From Rubrobacter sp. (GTDB lineage: Bacteria > Actinomycetota > Rubrobacteria > Rubrobacterales > Rubrobacteraceae), in the NCBI GenBank assembly GCA_013695475.1, contig JACDAJ010000220.1, forward strand, positions 1 to 53,025: a stretch of 53,025 nt of DNA. The letters are read 5' to 3'. Positions 1 to 8,002 of the stretch are shown here, one piece after another. Position numbers and translations under genes: made by a program. Under the pieces are notes generated by a model. That model was not told where the DNA came from. It was given only the letters and a program-made list of their open reading frames with translations, and searched no databases. The first letter of the stretch is position 1. Every line of letters starts with the position of its first letter.

Positions 1-68
1 TGTGTCGGAGGGCGATCTTCGGGGGAGCCTAAACTCTAGGAAAACAGGACAAGGAGCGGGCTGGGATC

Positions 69-818
69 ATGGCAGAGTCAAAGAAGCGAATCGCATTGAA
101 GCCGCATATGGGACAGATCCGGGAATGGGTCCAAGCTGGCAAGAACGACGACTGGATCGCCGACGCCCTCGGGACGAGCGCCTCTTCCGTTCAATCCTTC
201 CGCTCCCGAAACGACATATACCGCCGCGAGCGCGTCTCCCTCGAACCGGAGAGCGTCTTCGAGGGCGTCCTCGACCACGGCGAGAAGGACGGGTGGGGAC
301 TCTGGCTCGACCCCTCCGTCGTCGAAGACCCGATCTGGCAGGAAAACTGGTCCGGCGTGGACGCCGTAGTCGTGAAGGTCGCCGAAGACATAATAGTCCT
401 CGAAGCCGACCGCCAATCCACAGACGCCACCCCGCCCATCTTCGAAGCCACCCCCCGAACAACCCCCCCCTCCACGGACGGAAATCGGGAGGCCGCGACC
501 GCCCCGACCACTCCGGCGACCCCGCCCGACACTGCGGCCGCTCCGGCGGCTTCGCCCGCTCCGCCGGATTCGTCCGACGCGCCGGAGGAAGATTCGAGTG
601 AAGAGTCGAGCGGTGTGCGTGAGCAGGGGCGGGTGAAGTGGTTCGACGCGGACAAGGGGTATGGGTTCCTCATACGCCCGACGGGCAAGGATCTTTTCGT
701 CCACCATTCCGAGGTCGAGGGCGACGCCTCGGATCTCGGCCCGAACGGGGAGGTCGAGTACGAGGTCGGTCGCAATGACCGTGGGCCGAACGCCCGAAGT
801 GTCCGCCTTATCGGATAG
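69..818 (+). CDS. HTH-like / cold-shock domain fusion protein
   Basis: 249 residues. The C-terminal 63 residues (about 187-249) are a complete cold-shock domain with RNP1 (KGYGF, about 196-200) and RNP2 (LFVHH, about 209-213), so this end should bind single-stranded RNA or DNA. Free-standing Csp proteins are only about 65-70 residues. Here about 115 residues precede it: a helical stretch (about 15-50, with DDWIADALGTSASSVQSFRS) resembling a helix-turn-helix, then an acidic alpha/beta-looking block (about 58-115) I do not recognise, then a Pro/Ala/Thr/Ser-rich linker (about 118-185). AAGGAG at 51-56 lies 12 bases before the ATG. The next gene overlaps its 3' end by 44 bases. Nucleic-acid binding is confident; the N-terminal function is unknown. 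Confidence 0.85.
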   Translation: MAESKKRIALKPHMGQIREWVQAGKNDDWIADALGTSASSVQSFRSRNDIYRRERVSLEPESVFEGVLDHGEKDGWGLWLDPSVVEDPIWQENWSGVDAVVVKVAEDIIVLEADRQSTDATPPIFEATPRTTPPSTDGNREAATAPTTPATPPDTAAAPAASPAPPDSSDAPEEDSSEESSGVREQGRVKWFDADKGYGFLIRPTGKDLFVHHSEVEGDASDLGPNGEVEYEVGRNDRGPNARSVRLIG

Positions 819-2256
819 CCCGAAGCGCCGCCCCCCCGAACCCCTCGCCGCCTCCGCCGTCGGCGCGGCGGCGTTCATCGCATACCTCATCACACTCGCC
901 CCGACCGTCGCCACGAACGACGCGGGCCGCTTCCAAATCGCCGCCCCCCTCCTCGGAACGGGACACCCGACCGGATACCCGACGTTCATCCTCGCCGGAA
1001 AACTCTTCACCTTCCTCCCGTTTGGCGACCTCGCATACCGCATGAACCTCATGGCGGCGGTCTTCGGCGGCGTCGCGGTCGCGCTCGTGTATCTCGTCGC
1101 GAGGGAGGTCGGAGCCGGGAAAGCGCCTGCCGCCGGAGCCGCGCTCCTCTTCGCCTTCTCCGCGACGTTTTGGGGCGAGGCGACCTTCGCCGAAGTCTAT
1201 TCGATGCACGCCTCTTTCATCCTCGGGGTTTTGTATCTCCTCCTCCGGTGGCGAGAGCGCGGCGGGACGGTTCACCTCGTCCTCGCGGGACTCCTCTTCG
1301 GACTCTCGCTTGGAAACAACGCCGGAATGGTTCTCCTCGCCCCGGCCTTCCTCATCCTCATCGTCGCCGGACGATGGAGAAGTTTGTCTTTGAGGAAGAT
1401 CCCCCCCGCCGGAATCGCTTCCCTCGTCGGCGTTTCGGTGTACGCGTACGTCCCGATACGGGGCTTCGCGGGGGCGTGGCACAATTACGGAGACCCGGTG
1501 AACGACTGGAGCGACGCATGGCGGCTCGTCTCCGGCGCCCGTTTCCAGGGACTCATGGGAGCCTCCCCCTCGGAGCTTCTTTTCAGCGCGGGGCATTTCC
1601 TTTATGAACTTGCCTCGCAAACCGTCGCGCCCTTCGGGTATGTTCTCGCCTTCGCCATGCTCGCTGGGGGGATTTACGGGGCGTCGAACCTCATTTCACG
1701 GAGCCGGGCGGTCGGGGCGGCTCTCGTCGTGGCGTTTTTCTCGACGCTCGTGTATGCGCTCGCGTATGACATAAGCGACATCGCCGTTTATTACATTCCG
1801 GTTTATGCCATCCTTTTCATACTCCTCGCGGTCGCGGCGACGAGACTCTCGAACGTTTTCCGGTCGCCGTGGATCCCCGCCGCCCCGGCCATCGCCGCCG
1901 CCCTCGTCCTCGGGCTGAACTTCGCCCCCTCCGACCGGAGCGATTATTTCGACGAAAGAGAGAACTCCGAAGCGACCCTCGCCGCACTCCCCGAGGATGC
2001 CGTCCTTTACGGAAAAACCCCGATAATACCCGCGACGTACCTCACCGAAGTCGAAGGCGAGCGGGGCGACGTGACGCTCCGGTGGCTCGACGGCGGGACT
2101 TTGGGGCGGAGCTTCGAGTCCGATGTCGGGAGTGGCCGCCCCGTCTTCTTCATCTCCGACGAACAGTACAACGACGAATATCTCCCCTTCGCCGAAGAAT
2201 ACGCCGAGGCCGAAGAGGTGGGGGATTTAATACGCCTCGACCCGCGGCCGGAGTAA
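775..2256 (+). CDS. DUF2723 family multi-pass membrane protein
   Basis: 493 residues from ATG 775. GTG 781 is an alternative start; the open frame extends further upstream but only inside the cold-shock gene. The N-terminal part carries the DUF2723 signature: an acidic residue after the first membrane segment (TNDAGRFQIAA), then LGTGHPTGYPTF, and later FWGEATFAEVYSMH. These resemble the luminal loop of GT-C glycosyltransferases, and the family is annotated as O-mannosyltransferase-like. About ten hydrophobic segments are followed by a hydrophilic C-terminal domain (about 390-493). The 44-base overlap with the preceding gene suggests co-transcription. The glycosyl substrate cannot be told from sequence, and enzymatic activity is inferred from fold only. 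Confidence 0.8.
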   Translation: MTVGRTPEVSALSDSPKRRPPEPLAASAVGAAAFIAYLITLAPTVATNDAGRFQIAAPLLGTGHPTGYPTFILAGKLFTFLPFGDLAYRMNLMAAVFGGVAVALVYLVAREVGAGKAPAAGAALLFAFSATFWGEATFAEVYSMHASFILGVLYLLLRWRERGGTVHLVLAGLLFGLSLGNNAGMVLLAPAFLILIVAGRWRSLSLRKIPPAGIASLVGVSVYAYVPIRGFAGAWHNYGDPVNDWSDAWRLVSGARFQGLMGASPSELLFSAGHFLYELASQTVAPFGYVLAFAMLAGGIYGASNLISRSRAVGAALVVAFFSTLVYALAYDISDIAVYYIPVYAILFILLAVAATRLSNVFRSPWIPAAPAIAAALVLGLNFAPSDRSDYFDERENSEATLAALPEDAVLYGKTPIIPATYLTEVEGERGDVTLRWLDGGTLGRSFESDVGSGRPVFFISDEQYNDEYLPFAEEYAEAEEVGDLIRLDPRPE

Positions 2257-2712
2257 ATTCGAGCGACACCGGAGCCGTCTCCGGGGCGGAACTTTGTTTG
2301 TGTGGGAGTCGGGAAGGGCGGACGCGGATCTCGGGAAGTGATCGTTCGGATTCCGTATGGGTGTGCGCCGAGTATCGGCGATCAAAGTCGTATCCTTCGA
2401 ACCACATCCTCCGGTCGTGGAGCTTCGCTTCCGAAAGATTCCATCGCGGAGACGTTCCACCGGAGCGTTTTTGCGACGGGCGCGCGGCGGGCGCCGATCC
2501 CTTCATCCGACCCCGGTATGGAAGCGAATTCCACAAACATGTATCCCATACGGGCGAAGGGAAGCGAGCCTTCCTCGAAGCGAGCCTTTCTCGCCGCTGT
2601 GAGTGCCGGGATTCCCGTGATCGGATCTCCACAGTCGAGAAAGGCTCCGAGGGAAGTTCCTTTCGGAAAGCGTATCGGAGGTATGGACGGGCGTTCTCGG
2701 GCGTGTCCGGTG
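2257..2712. other. 456-base spacer without a supportable gene
   Basis: The 3' ends of the DUF2723 gene (+) and the phosphatase gene (-) face each other here. Frames through the spacer are arginine/proline-rich with no recognisable domain, and codon choice is unlike the neighbouring genes. A 25-base block at 2455-2479 (core ttccaccggagcgttt) recurs with two mismatches at 10070-10094 in another spacer. I see no clear terminator. Confidence 0.5.
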
Positions 2713-3402
2713 TCACTCCGAGGTCGGGCCTCTCGTCGGGGGGCTTTCGGCCTCGGGGAGGTGATCGGTCGCGGCGAGTTCGGTGAGGCGGGGTTTGTCG
2801 CCGCCGTCGCCTTTTTCGAGCCATTCGACGCGGGTGATGGACGCGTTTTCGGCGCGTTCGCCGCCGGAGAGGATGTTCCCGCCGAAGAGGTTTCGGAGGA
2901 AGGCTCGCATTACGCCTCCGTGGGCGACGATGACGATTCTCGAGCCGGGGGGGTGGCGGGCGAGTATTTCGGAGATGGCGGGGGTGAAGCGGGCGAGGAT
3001 CTCCTCGTCGGTCTCGGCTCCGACGACGCTCCATCCCTCCTCTTCCGGGACGCTCCGGAACTTTGCGATGAGATCGGGCATGTCGCGCTCGCGCTCGGGC
3101 CACGTATTCCCCTCGAACGCTCCGCCGCCACGCTCGATGAGTCCGTCCATCGGTGTGATGTCGTCGGTGAATCCGGCTTCTCGGGCGATGATCTCCGCCG
3201 TCTCGAAGGCTCGGGAGAGGGGGCTTGAATAGAAAGCGTCGAGGCATTCTTCGGAGAGGGCTTCCCCGGCGGTCCGGGCTTGTTCGCGCCCGAGGTCGGA
3301 GAGGGGGAAGTCGAGTTTGCCTTGCCACACGCCGCTCGCGTTCGCGGTGGACTGTCCGTGTCGAATGAGGATCGTCTCTTTGGAAATCTTTGATTCGGGC
3401 AT
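2713..3402 (-). CDS. Histidine phosphatase family protein (phosphoglycerate mutase-like)
   Basis: 229 residues from the ATG at 3402. The frame continues upstream, but only antisense to the next gene. The phosphohistidine motif LIRHGQST lies at about residues 12-19, the second arginine in SSPLSRAFETA, the catalytic acid in the LIERGGGAFEGN stretch, and the second catalytic histidine in VIVAHGGVMRAFL. The layout fits the cofactor-dependent phosphoglycerate mutase/broad-specificity phosphatase branch (GpmB, CobC and PhoE relatives). Length is typical with about 25 extra hydrophilic residues at the C-terminus. The substrate is undetermined. It is divergent from the hypothetical gene starting near 3502. 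Confidence 0.88.
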   Translation of the reverse strand: MPESKISKETILIRHGQSTANASGVWQGKLDFPLSDLGREQARTAGEALSEECLDAFYSSPLSRAFETAEIIAREAGFTDDITPMDGLIERGGGAFEGNTWPERERDMPDLIAKFRSVPEEEGWSVVGAETDEEILARFTPAISEILARHPPGSRIVIVAHGGVMRAFLRNLFGGNILSGGERAENASITRVEWLEKGDGGDKPRLTELAATDHLPEAESPPTRGPTSE

Positions 3403-3501
3403 GAACGTAAGGGTAGCCCACGATGGCTGCTTTCGGCAAATTTTCAAGGGTGCTAGAATCCCGCGTAGCCATCGGGAGGAATGACTGGGAGGATCGGCTG
3501 C

Positions 3502-4335
3502 ATGGAGCGGATGCCGGGCAATTCCGGAGAGGAGTCGTCGAGCGGCGAGGGCGAGAATGCCACGCCGAATTTCGGCGCGTTCGAGATCGAAGCCGGAGCC
3601 CCTCGCCCGGCCACGATCCTGAGAATCGCCGACGCGCTCGAAGCGCAGGGGGGTGAGATCCTCGAACTTTTCAAGGAGGTTTCTTCCCCGAGAGGCCGGG
3701 CGGTTTTCCCGATACACCTTCGCCAGGGGGGGTGGGAGTTCTTCATCGAGGTCGAGACGGGGCCGTGGGAGCCTCGAGTCGCCGAGAGTTTGCGGGGGCG
3801 GGCGGCGATCCTCCGCTCCTCGGAGAAGGCCGACGCGGAGCTTCGCGTTCTCGGCTCGAACCCCGTGCCGGACGACGTGGCTTTCTTCGCGAGCCAGGCT
3901 CCGGCGGCAATCCTTCAACTCGACATGATCTGGGGCGACCTCGAAAGCCCGGAGGAGTTCGCAGAGCTGTTCCGATACTCCGCCGGAAGGCGATGGGGAA
4001 CGGAGCTTCAATATTCCGTGGACTTCCTCCCACTTGTCGAGGAACTCCTCACAGCGGCCTTCGACACCTTTGAGAACGGGGGCGCGAGGCCGCCCGTTTT
4101 GGACGAGTTCGTGGAAGGTCTCGGGTGTTTCCTCGGTGAAATAATCCGTCGCGGAGCGTCGGGCGGGGAGTGGTCGTCGGGCGGGGAATGGGGCGAGGGC
4201 GTCGTCCTCGAGGCCGGGGTCTTCATCCTCGACCCCATAGGAAAAGCCCGTGCCTTCATGTCGGAGGGCGCGGGCGATTCGATCTCATTCTATGCGGGAT
4301 ACGCCCTCGAAGAACACCGGAGCGAAAGCCCGTAA
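3502..4335 (+). CDS. Hypothetical protein
   Basis: 277 residues from ATG 3502, chosen because GGGAGGA at 3487-3493 is well spaced. ATG 3481 is in frame but has its only purine-rich box directly abutting. No domain recognised. The sequence is acidic and looks soluble, with alternating helices and strands, no signal peptide and no membrane segment. The first 30 residues are Ser/Glu/Gly-rich and look disordered. It ends two bases from the convergent glutaredoxin gene. Codon usage matches surrounding genes, so it is very likely expressed. Confidence 0.6.
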   Translation: MERMPGNSGEESSSGEGENATPNFGAFEIEAGAPRPATILRIADALEAQGGEILELFKEVSSPRGRAVFPIHLRQGGWEFFIEVETGPWEPRVAESLRGRAAILRSSEKADAELRVLGSNPVPDDVAFFASQAPAAILQLDMIWGDLESPEEFAELFRYSAGRRWGTELQYSVDFLPLVEELLTAAFDTFENGGARPPVLDEFVEGLGCFLGEIIRRGASGGEWSSGGEWGEGVVLEAGVFILDPIGKARAFMSEGAGDSISFYAGYALEEHRSESP

Positions 4336-4337
4336 TT

Positions 4338-4583
4338 TTACGAATACCGTCTGCGAAGCTCGCGGATTATGTGGGTCGAGTCAACGAGGACTTCCTCGCC
4401 GATGGTGAGGATGGGGATGGCACGCTGACCGGACAACTCCATCACTTCGCTCCTCCCGTCGGCGTCGGCGTTCACCGTCTCGTATTCGAGGCCGAGGCGG
4501 TCGAGGTCGCTCTTTACGCGGCGGCAAAACGGGCAATAATCGCCCGTGTACAACTTGATCTTCTCCTGCGTCACCGTTGCCAT
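4338..4583 (-). CDS. Glutaredoxin-family thiol-disulfide oxidoreductase
   Basis: 81 residues, the normal size of a bacterial glutaredoxin or mycoredoxin. The redox motif CPFC lies at about residues 17-20 (TGDYCPFCRRVK), the cis-proline in RAIPILTIGEEV, and the C-terminal helix ends HIIRELRRRYS. It should reduce protein disulfides or mixed disulfides; in actinobacteria such proteins often act with mycothiol, but the partner is not visible here. A ribosome-binding site GAAAGGAAG precedes the ATG. A perfect TATAAT on the minus strand at 4627-4632 lies about 44 bases upstream of the start. Confidence 0.88.
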   Translation of the reverse strand: MATVTQEKIKLYTGDYCPFCRRVKSDLDRLGLEYETVNADADGRSEVMELSGQRAIPILTIGEEVLVDSTHIIRELRRRYS

Positions 4584-4903
4584 GACTTCCTTTCTTCGTT
4601 CTCAATGAGCTTCTCAAACACAGGCAATTATATCCCGCACGCTTTTCCGTCTCGATAAAGCCCTCACAGCGCGCCGACAAGCGTGAACCTCCTTCTCGGG
4701 TGATGGTGTACATGAAGTATAGGTTCATGCTCGGTGAAAACTTTTCCGGGACGCATCTTTTTGCCTGTGGAGGTTGGCCAAACCCCACATGTCGTGCTAG
4801 CCTTTTCAAAGCGCGAGGGGGCTTTCTGGGCCGTTCGACGCGCCGGACCGTGAGCGGGTGCCAACGGTACACACAAGTCGAACAGCGCGCCGAACAGCGT
4901 GCG
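4584..4903. other. 320-base divergent intergenic region
   Basis: Separates glutaredoxin (-) from the VanW gene (+). It holds the minus-strand TATAAT at 4627-4632. The VanW reading frame stays open back to 4700, but residues encoded before 4904 are Cys/Arg-rich and unlike a protein N-terminus, so I treat them as untranslated leader. No other gene is supportable. Confidence 0.4.
4627..4632 (-). promoter_or_regulatory. Likely -10 box of the glutaredoxin gene
   Basis: Reads TATAAT on the minus strand, placing transcription start near 4620 with a leader of about 37 bases. A convincing -35 was not identified. Confidence 0.45.
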
Positions 4904-6646
4904 ATGGAGGTTTCAGCCATCCTAAAGAGGCCGGGTAAAAAGTCGGGTTCCGGGGGGAATGACGGGAACGGAAGGTCTCGGGCGGAGGGATCGTCCGGGC
5001 GCCGCCGGGGTCGTCGGGCGGGCCGCGTGGCGATAGCCGGGCCGATACTCATAGTTTGCGCCATCGTCGCGGTTCTCGCCGCCTTCGATTATTCGATGAA
5101 CTCCGGGCAGATATATCGTGGCGTATCCGCCGGGAGCGTGGATCTCGGCGGCATGACTCCGGCTCAAGCCGAGGCCGCCATACGCGAGGAGGCGACCGGG
5201 GCTTTGCAGGAAGTCAACTTCACGGGGCCGGAGGAATACACCTTCTCCGCCGAGGAAATGGGCATTGACTACGACATCGCGGCCACTGTCGAGGAGGCGT
5301 ACGGCGTCGGGCGCGAGGGCGGGGTCTTCGCGAGGATCTCCGACCGTTTCCAGGGAATGTACGGAAACCTCTCCGTCGAGCCGGACGTGGACTTCGAGCC
5401 GGAGAGGTCGCGGTCGCAAGTCGAGAGCGTCGCCTCCGAGCTGAACGCCGAGGCGAGCGAGGCCGAGGTGGACATCGTCGGCCCGGAGGTCGCGGTCGCA
5501 GACTCGGCCGAGGGTTATTCAATGGACACGCGGGCGACGATGGAGAATGTGAACGCCGCCGTCGAGGACATGGACGGCGAGGTCGAGATCGTGGGCGAAG
5601 TCCTCACCCCGGAGCTCCTCACGGCGGAGGCCGAGCGGGCCGCCGAACAGGCACGGGGCGCAATGGATGGGCAACTCGTCGTCAGCGGCGCGGGCGAGGA
5701 ATGGACGGTTTCCCCCGCAGCCATCGGAGCTTCCCTCGATGTGACGGCGGAGGGCGGGGATTTTCAGGTCGCCCTCGACCGACAGGCGATGCGCGAGAAC
5801 CTCGGGGTCGTTTATCAGACAATAAATCAAGCTCCCGTCGAAGCGAGCTACGACGTGAACGGCACGGATGTATCGGTATCGCCGAGTCAAGAGGGGCGGA
5901 GGATCGAGAACCAGAATTTCCTCGAAGACATCGAGGCGAACATCTTCGGCGGGCAACGCGAGTTCCAGATTCCAGTCGCCGTCGCCCAGCCCGAGATGAC
6001 GACCGAGCAAGCCGAGGCGATGAGGCCGACCGAGCTTCTCGGGGAATATTCGACGAACTATCTCACGTACGACGACACACCGGGGAGGGTGACGAACCTC
6101 GAGGTCGGCTCCGACGCCGTGAACGGGCAACTCGTCGCGCCGGGCGAGGTTTTCTCGTTCAACGCGCTCGCCTCCCAGTATGAATACGAGTCCGCGGGTG
6201 CGATCATTGACGGGCAAGTCGACGAGGCCGACGGTGGCGGACTCTGCCAGGTTTCCTCGACTTTATACATGGCCGCTAACTACGCCGGACTCGAGATCGT
6301 CGAGCGGCACCCGCACTTCGCCGAACTTCCGTACATACAGCCCGGCTTCGACGCGACCGTGTGGTTCGGCGCGCTCGACATGCAATTCCGGAACACCACC
6401 GATGGATACATCCTCGTCGAAGAAACCCTCGACGAAGAGAGCGGCGAAGTGTACTCGGCGATACACGGCGTCCCGCAAAACGTCGCCGTCGAGATGGACG
6501 CGCAGCAAACCCTCGACACCACCGATGCCGAAGGAAACCCCGTCACCGAGTGGGACACGTTCAAAACCGTCTCCCGAAACGGACAAGTTGAGTTCAACGG
6601 CCTTTACCACACCGACCGATACGAATTCCTCGAACCCGGCGAATAA
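4904..6646 (+). CDS. VanW family cell-envelope protein
   Basis: 580 residues from ATG 4904; the start is uncertain because no good ribosome-binding site is visible. A short basic Gly/Arg/Ser-rich cytoplasmic tail precedes one membrane segment (VAIAGPILIVCAIVAVLAAF). The rest would be outside the cell: two repeats of the peptidoglycan-binding-4 type (roughly 65-360), then a VanW domain (roughly 380-510) with NGQLVAPGEVFSFN and GGGLCQVSSTLY. VanW proteins occur widely in organisms without glycopeptide resistance, so the name does not imply resistance here; a peptidoglycan-associated role is inferred. A strong terminator follows at 6664. Confidence 0.85.
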   Translation: MEVSAILKRPGKKSGSGGNDGNGRSRAEGSSGRRRGRRAGRVAIAGPILIVCAIVAVLAAFDYSMNSGQIYRGVSAGSVDLGGMTPAQAEAAIREEATGALQEVNFTGPEEYTFSAEEMGIDYDIAATVEEAYGVGREGGVFARISDRFQGMYGNLSVEPDVDFEPERSRSQVESVASELNAEASEAEVDIVGPEVAVADSAEGYSMDTRATMENVNAAVEDMDGEVEIVGEVLTPELLTAEAERAAEQARGAMDGQLVVSGAGEEWTVSPAAIGASLDVTAEGGDFQVALDRQAMRENLGVVYQTINQAPVEASYDVNGTDVSVSPSQEGRRIENQNFLEDIEANIFGGQREFQIPVAVAQPEMTTEQAEAMRPTELLGEYSTNYLTYDDTPGRVTNLEVGSDAVNGQLVAPGEVFSFNALASQYEYESAGAIIDGQVDEADGGGLCQVSSTLYMAANYAGLEIVERHPHFAELPYIQPGFDATVWFGALDMQFRNTTDGYILVEETLDEESGEVYSAIHGVPQNVAVEMDAQQTLDTTDAEGNPVTEWDTFKTVSRNGQVEFNGLYHTDRYEFLEPGE

Positions 6647-6663
6647 AAACAAAGATGCAAAAC

Positions 6664-6697
6664 AAAACGCCCGCTCGAAACATAGAGCGGGCGTTTT
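6664..6697 (+). terminator. Rho-independent terminator after the VanW gene
   Basis: Thirteen-base arms 6664-6676 (aaaacgcccgctc) and 6685-6697 pair perfectly across an eight-base loop; the distal arm ends in four T and is followed by ctcttt. Confidence 0.85.
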
Positions 6698-6880
6698 CTC
6701 TTTGTCCGGCGATCCTTTTCGTCCGTCGCCGATATGCGTATGACACCGAGTCCGCCGAGCGGGTTCCGTACTCGGCGGCGGAGCTTTCGTGAAATTGCGA
6801 GGTCGGTATTTCTAGATCTCACGAAGCGAAGCGTTCTCACGCACGGTCAAAGAAACGAAGTCTTCATCCAAACTCGGGGA

Positions 6881-6926
6881 AAACAAATGCGCCCCGGCCT
6901 TTCGGCGGCGAGGGGCGCATTTGTTT
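6881..6926. terminator. Bidirectional hairpin terminator between VanW and RidA genes
   Basis: Arms aaacaaatgcgcccc (6881-6895) and its complement (6912-6926) pair perfectly over 15 bases. A/T-rich ends on both sides allow function in either direction. It lies 11 bases past the ridA stop, so its main role is probably ending minus-strand transcription. Confidence 0.75.
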
Positions 6927-6936
6927 ATGAGCCGCC

Positions 6937-7422
6937 TTAAAAAGAGCCGTCGTATGCTTCGGTGGTGGCGATGATCTCGACCTCGACGGGGGAGTTTAAC
7001 GGCAACTCCGCGACTCCGACCGCGCTCCGAGCATGGATACCCGCCTCTCCGAAGATCTCGCCGATGAAGTCCGAAGCCCCGTTCACGACCTTCGGCTGTC
7101 CGTCGAAACCCTCCGCCGAAGCCACGAACCCCACGACTTTCACGACGCCGCCGATATTGTCGAGGCCGCCGACCTTCTCCGCGGCGGCGGCGAGCGCGTT
7201 CAAAGCGCACAGCCGAGCCGCTTTTAGAGCCTCCTCGACGGAGACCCCCGCCCCGACTTTCCCGGTCGCGGCGAGTTCCCCGCCGCCGTCGAACGGAAGT
7301 TGTCCGGCGGTGAAGACGAGGTTTCCGGCGCGGGTGGCCGGGACGTATGATCCAGCGGGGGACGGCGTTTTCGGAAGTTCGACCCCGAGTGAACGGAGCC
7401 TTTCGGACGGCGAGGGACTCAT
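6937..7422 (-). CDS. RidA family protein (reactive imine/enamine deaminase-like)
   Basis: 161 residues from ATG 7422. The frame is longer upstream, but only inside the flavin reductase gene. RidA features: GNLVFTAGQLPFDGGG near the N-terminus, ALNALAAAAEKVGGLDNI in the central helix, and the C-terminal block ARSAVGVAELPLNSPVEVEIIA, where the arginine before SAVGV is the substrate-carboxylate binder of active RidA proteins. It belongs to the longer (about 155-residue) subgroup. The start overlaps the stop of the upstream flavin reductase as ATGA, so the two are translationally coupled. Hydrolysis of 2-aminoacrylate-type intermediates is plausible but not proven. Confidence 0.88.
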   Translation of the reverse strand: MSPSPSERLRSLGVELPKTPSPAGSYVPATRAGNLVFTAGQLPFDGGGELAATGKVGAGVSVEEALKAARLCALNALAAAAEKVGGLDNIGGVVKVVGFVASAEGFDGQPKVVNGASDFIGEIFGEAGIHARSAVGVAELPLNSPVEVEIIATTEAYDGSF

Positions 7423-7928
7423 CGGAGGATCGTCTCCTCGTATTCGGAGGGGTCGTATATGAGTGGGATGTCGTGGCCGAGGGTGTCTCCGGCGATGACT
7501 TCGCCGATGAGGACGGTGTGGTCCCCGGCGCGGGCGGTGTCGAGGACGCGGCAATCGAGGTACGCGAGGCAGTCGAGGAGGAACGGCGAGCCGGACGGGG
7601 TGAGGCCGTACGGGACACCGAGGAGTTTGTCGCTGTATTCGCCGCTCGTCTCGGAGAAATGGGTCGCCACGTTTACTTGATCCTCGCGGAGCGCGGAGAG
7701 TGCGAAGGTTCCGCTCTCCAAAAGTATGTCGTGGGAGTACCGGTCGTTCTTCACGGCGACGGCGACGGCGGGGGGTTTCTCGGAGGTTTGCATCACCCAC
7801 GAGGCGGTCATCGCGTTCGACTGGCGGCCCCGGCGCGTGCCGAGGACGTATACGCCGTGCGTGAGATAGCGAAGCGCCCCGAGGATGCTCCCCCGCTCGT
7901 GGATGATGTCGTTGGGATCCCTGTCCAA
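7419..7928 (-). CDS. Flavin reductase domain protein (FMN-binding split barrel)
   Basis: 169 residues, starting at TTG 7928 with GGAGAG upstream. The flavin reductase-like fold is recognisable from GALRYLTHGVYVLGTRR, QSNAMTASWVMQTSEKPPAVAVAV, the central FALSAL, and LLDCLAYLDCRV / AGDHTVLIGEV. Such proteins reduce FMN or FAD with NAD(P)H, usually for a partner monooxygenase; no monooxygenase is nearby. Coupled by ATGA overlap to ridA, so the pair probably acts on a shared metabolite or a by-product of flavin chemistry. The partner is unknown. Confidence 0.85.
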   Translation of the reverse strand: MDRDPNDIIHERGSILGALRYLTHGVYVLGTRRGRQSNAMTASWVMQTSEKPPAVAVAVKNDRYSHDILLESGTFALSALREDQVNVATHFSETSGEYSDKLLGVPYGLTPSGSPFLLDCLAYLDCRVLDTARAGDHTVLIGEVIAGDTLGHDIPLIYDPSEYEETILR

Positions 7929-7981
7929 AACTCTCCATTCTCGATGGTTCGAACCGTGCGCGTCATTCTATCAGCAGCGAG

Positions 7982-7987
7982 TATACT
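7982..7987 (+). promoter_or_regulatory. Putative -10 box upstream of the PrsW-like gene
   Basis: TATACT sits 15 bases before the ATG at 8003. The predicted transcript start would leave almost no leader and no ribosome-binding site is visible, so the message is probably leaderless or nearly so. Confidence 0.45.
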
Positions 7988-8002
7988 GCCCCCCATGGAC
8001 GG

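Noticed and set aside
4904-6646. Glycopeptide (vancomycin) resistance gene
   Set aside because: The VanW domain alone does not confer resistance; no vanHAX-type genes are present.
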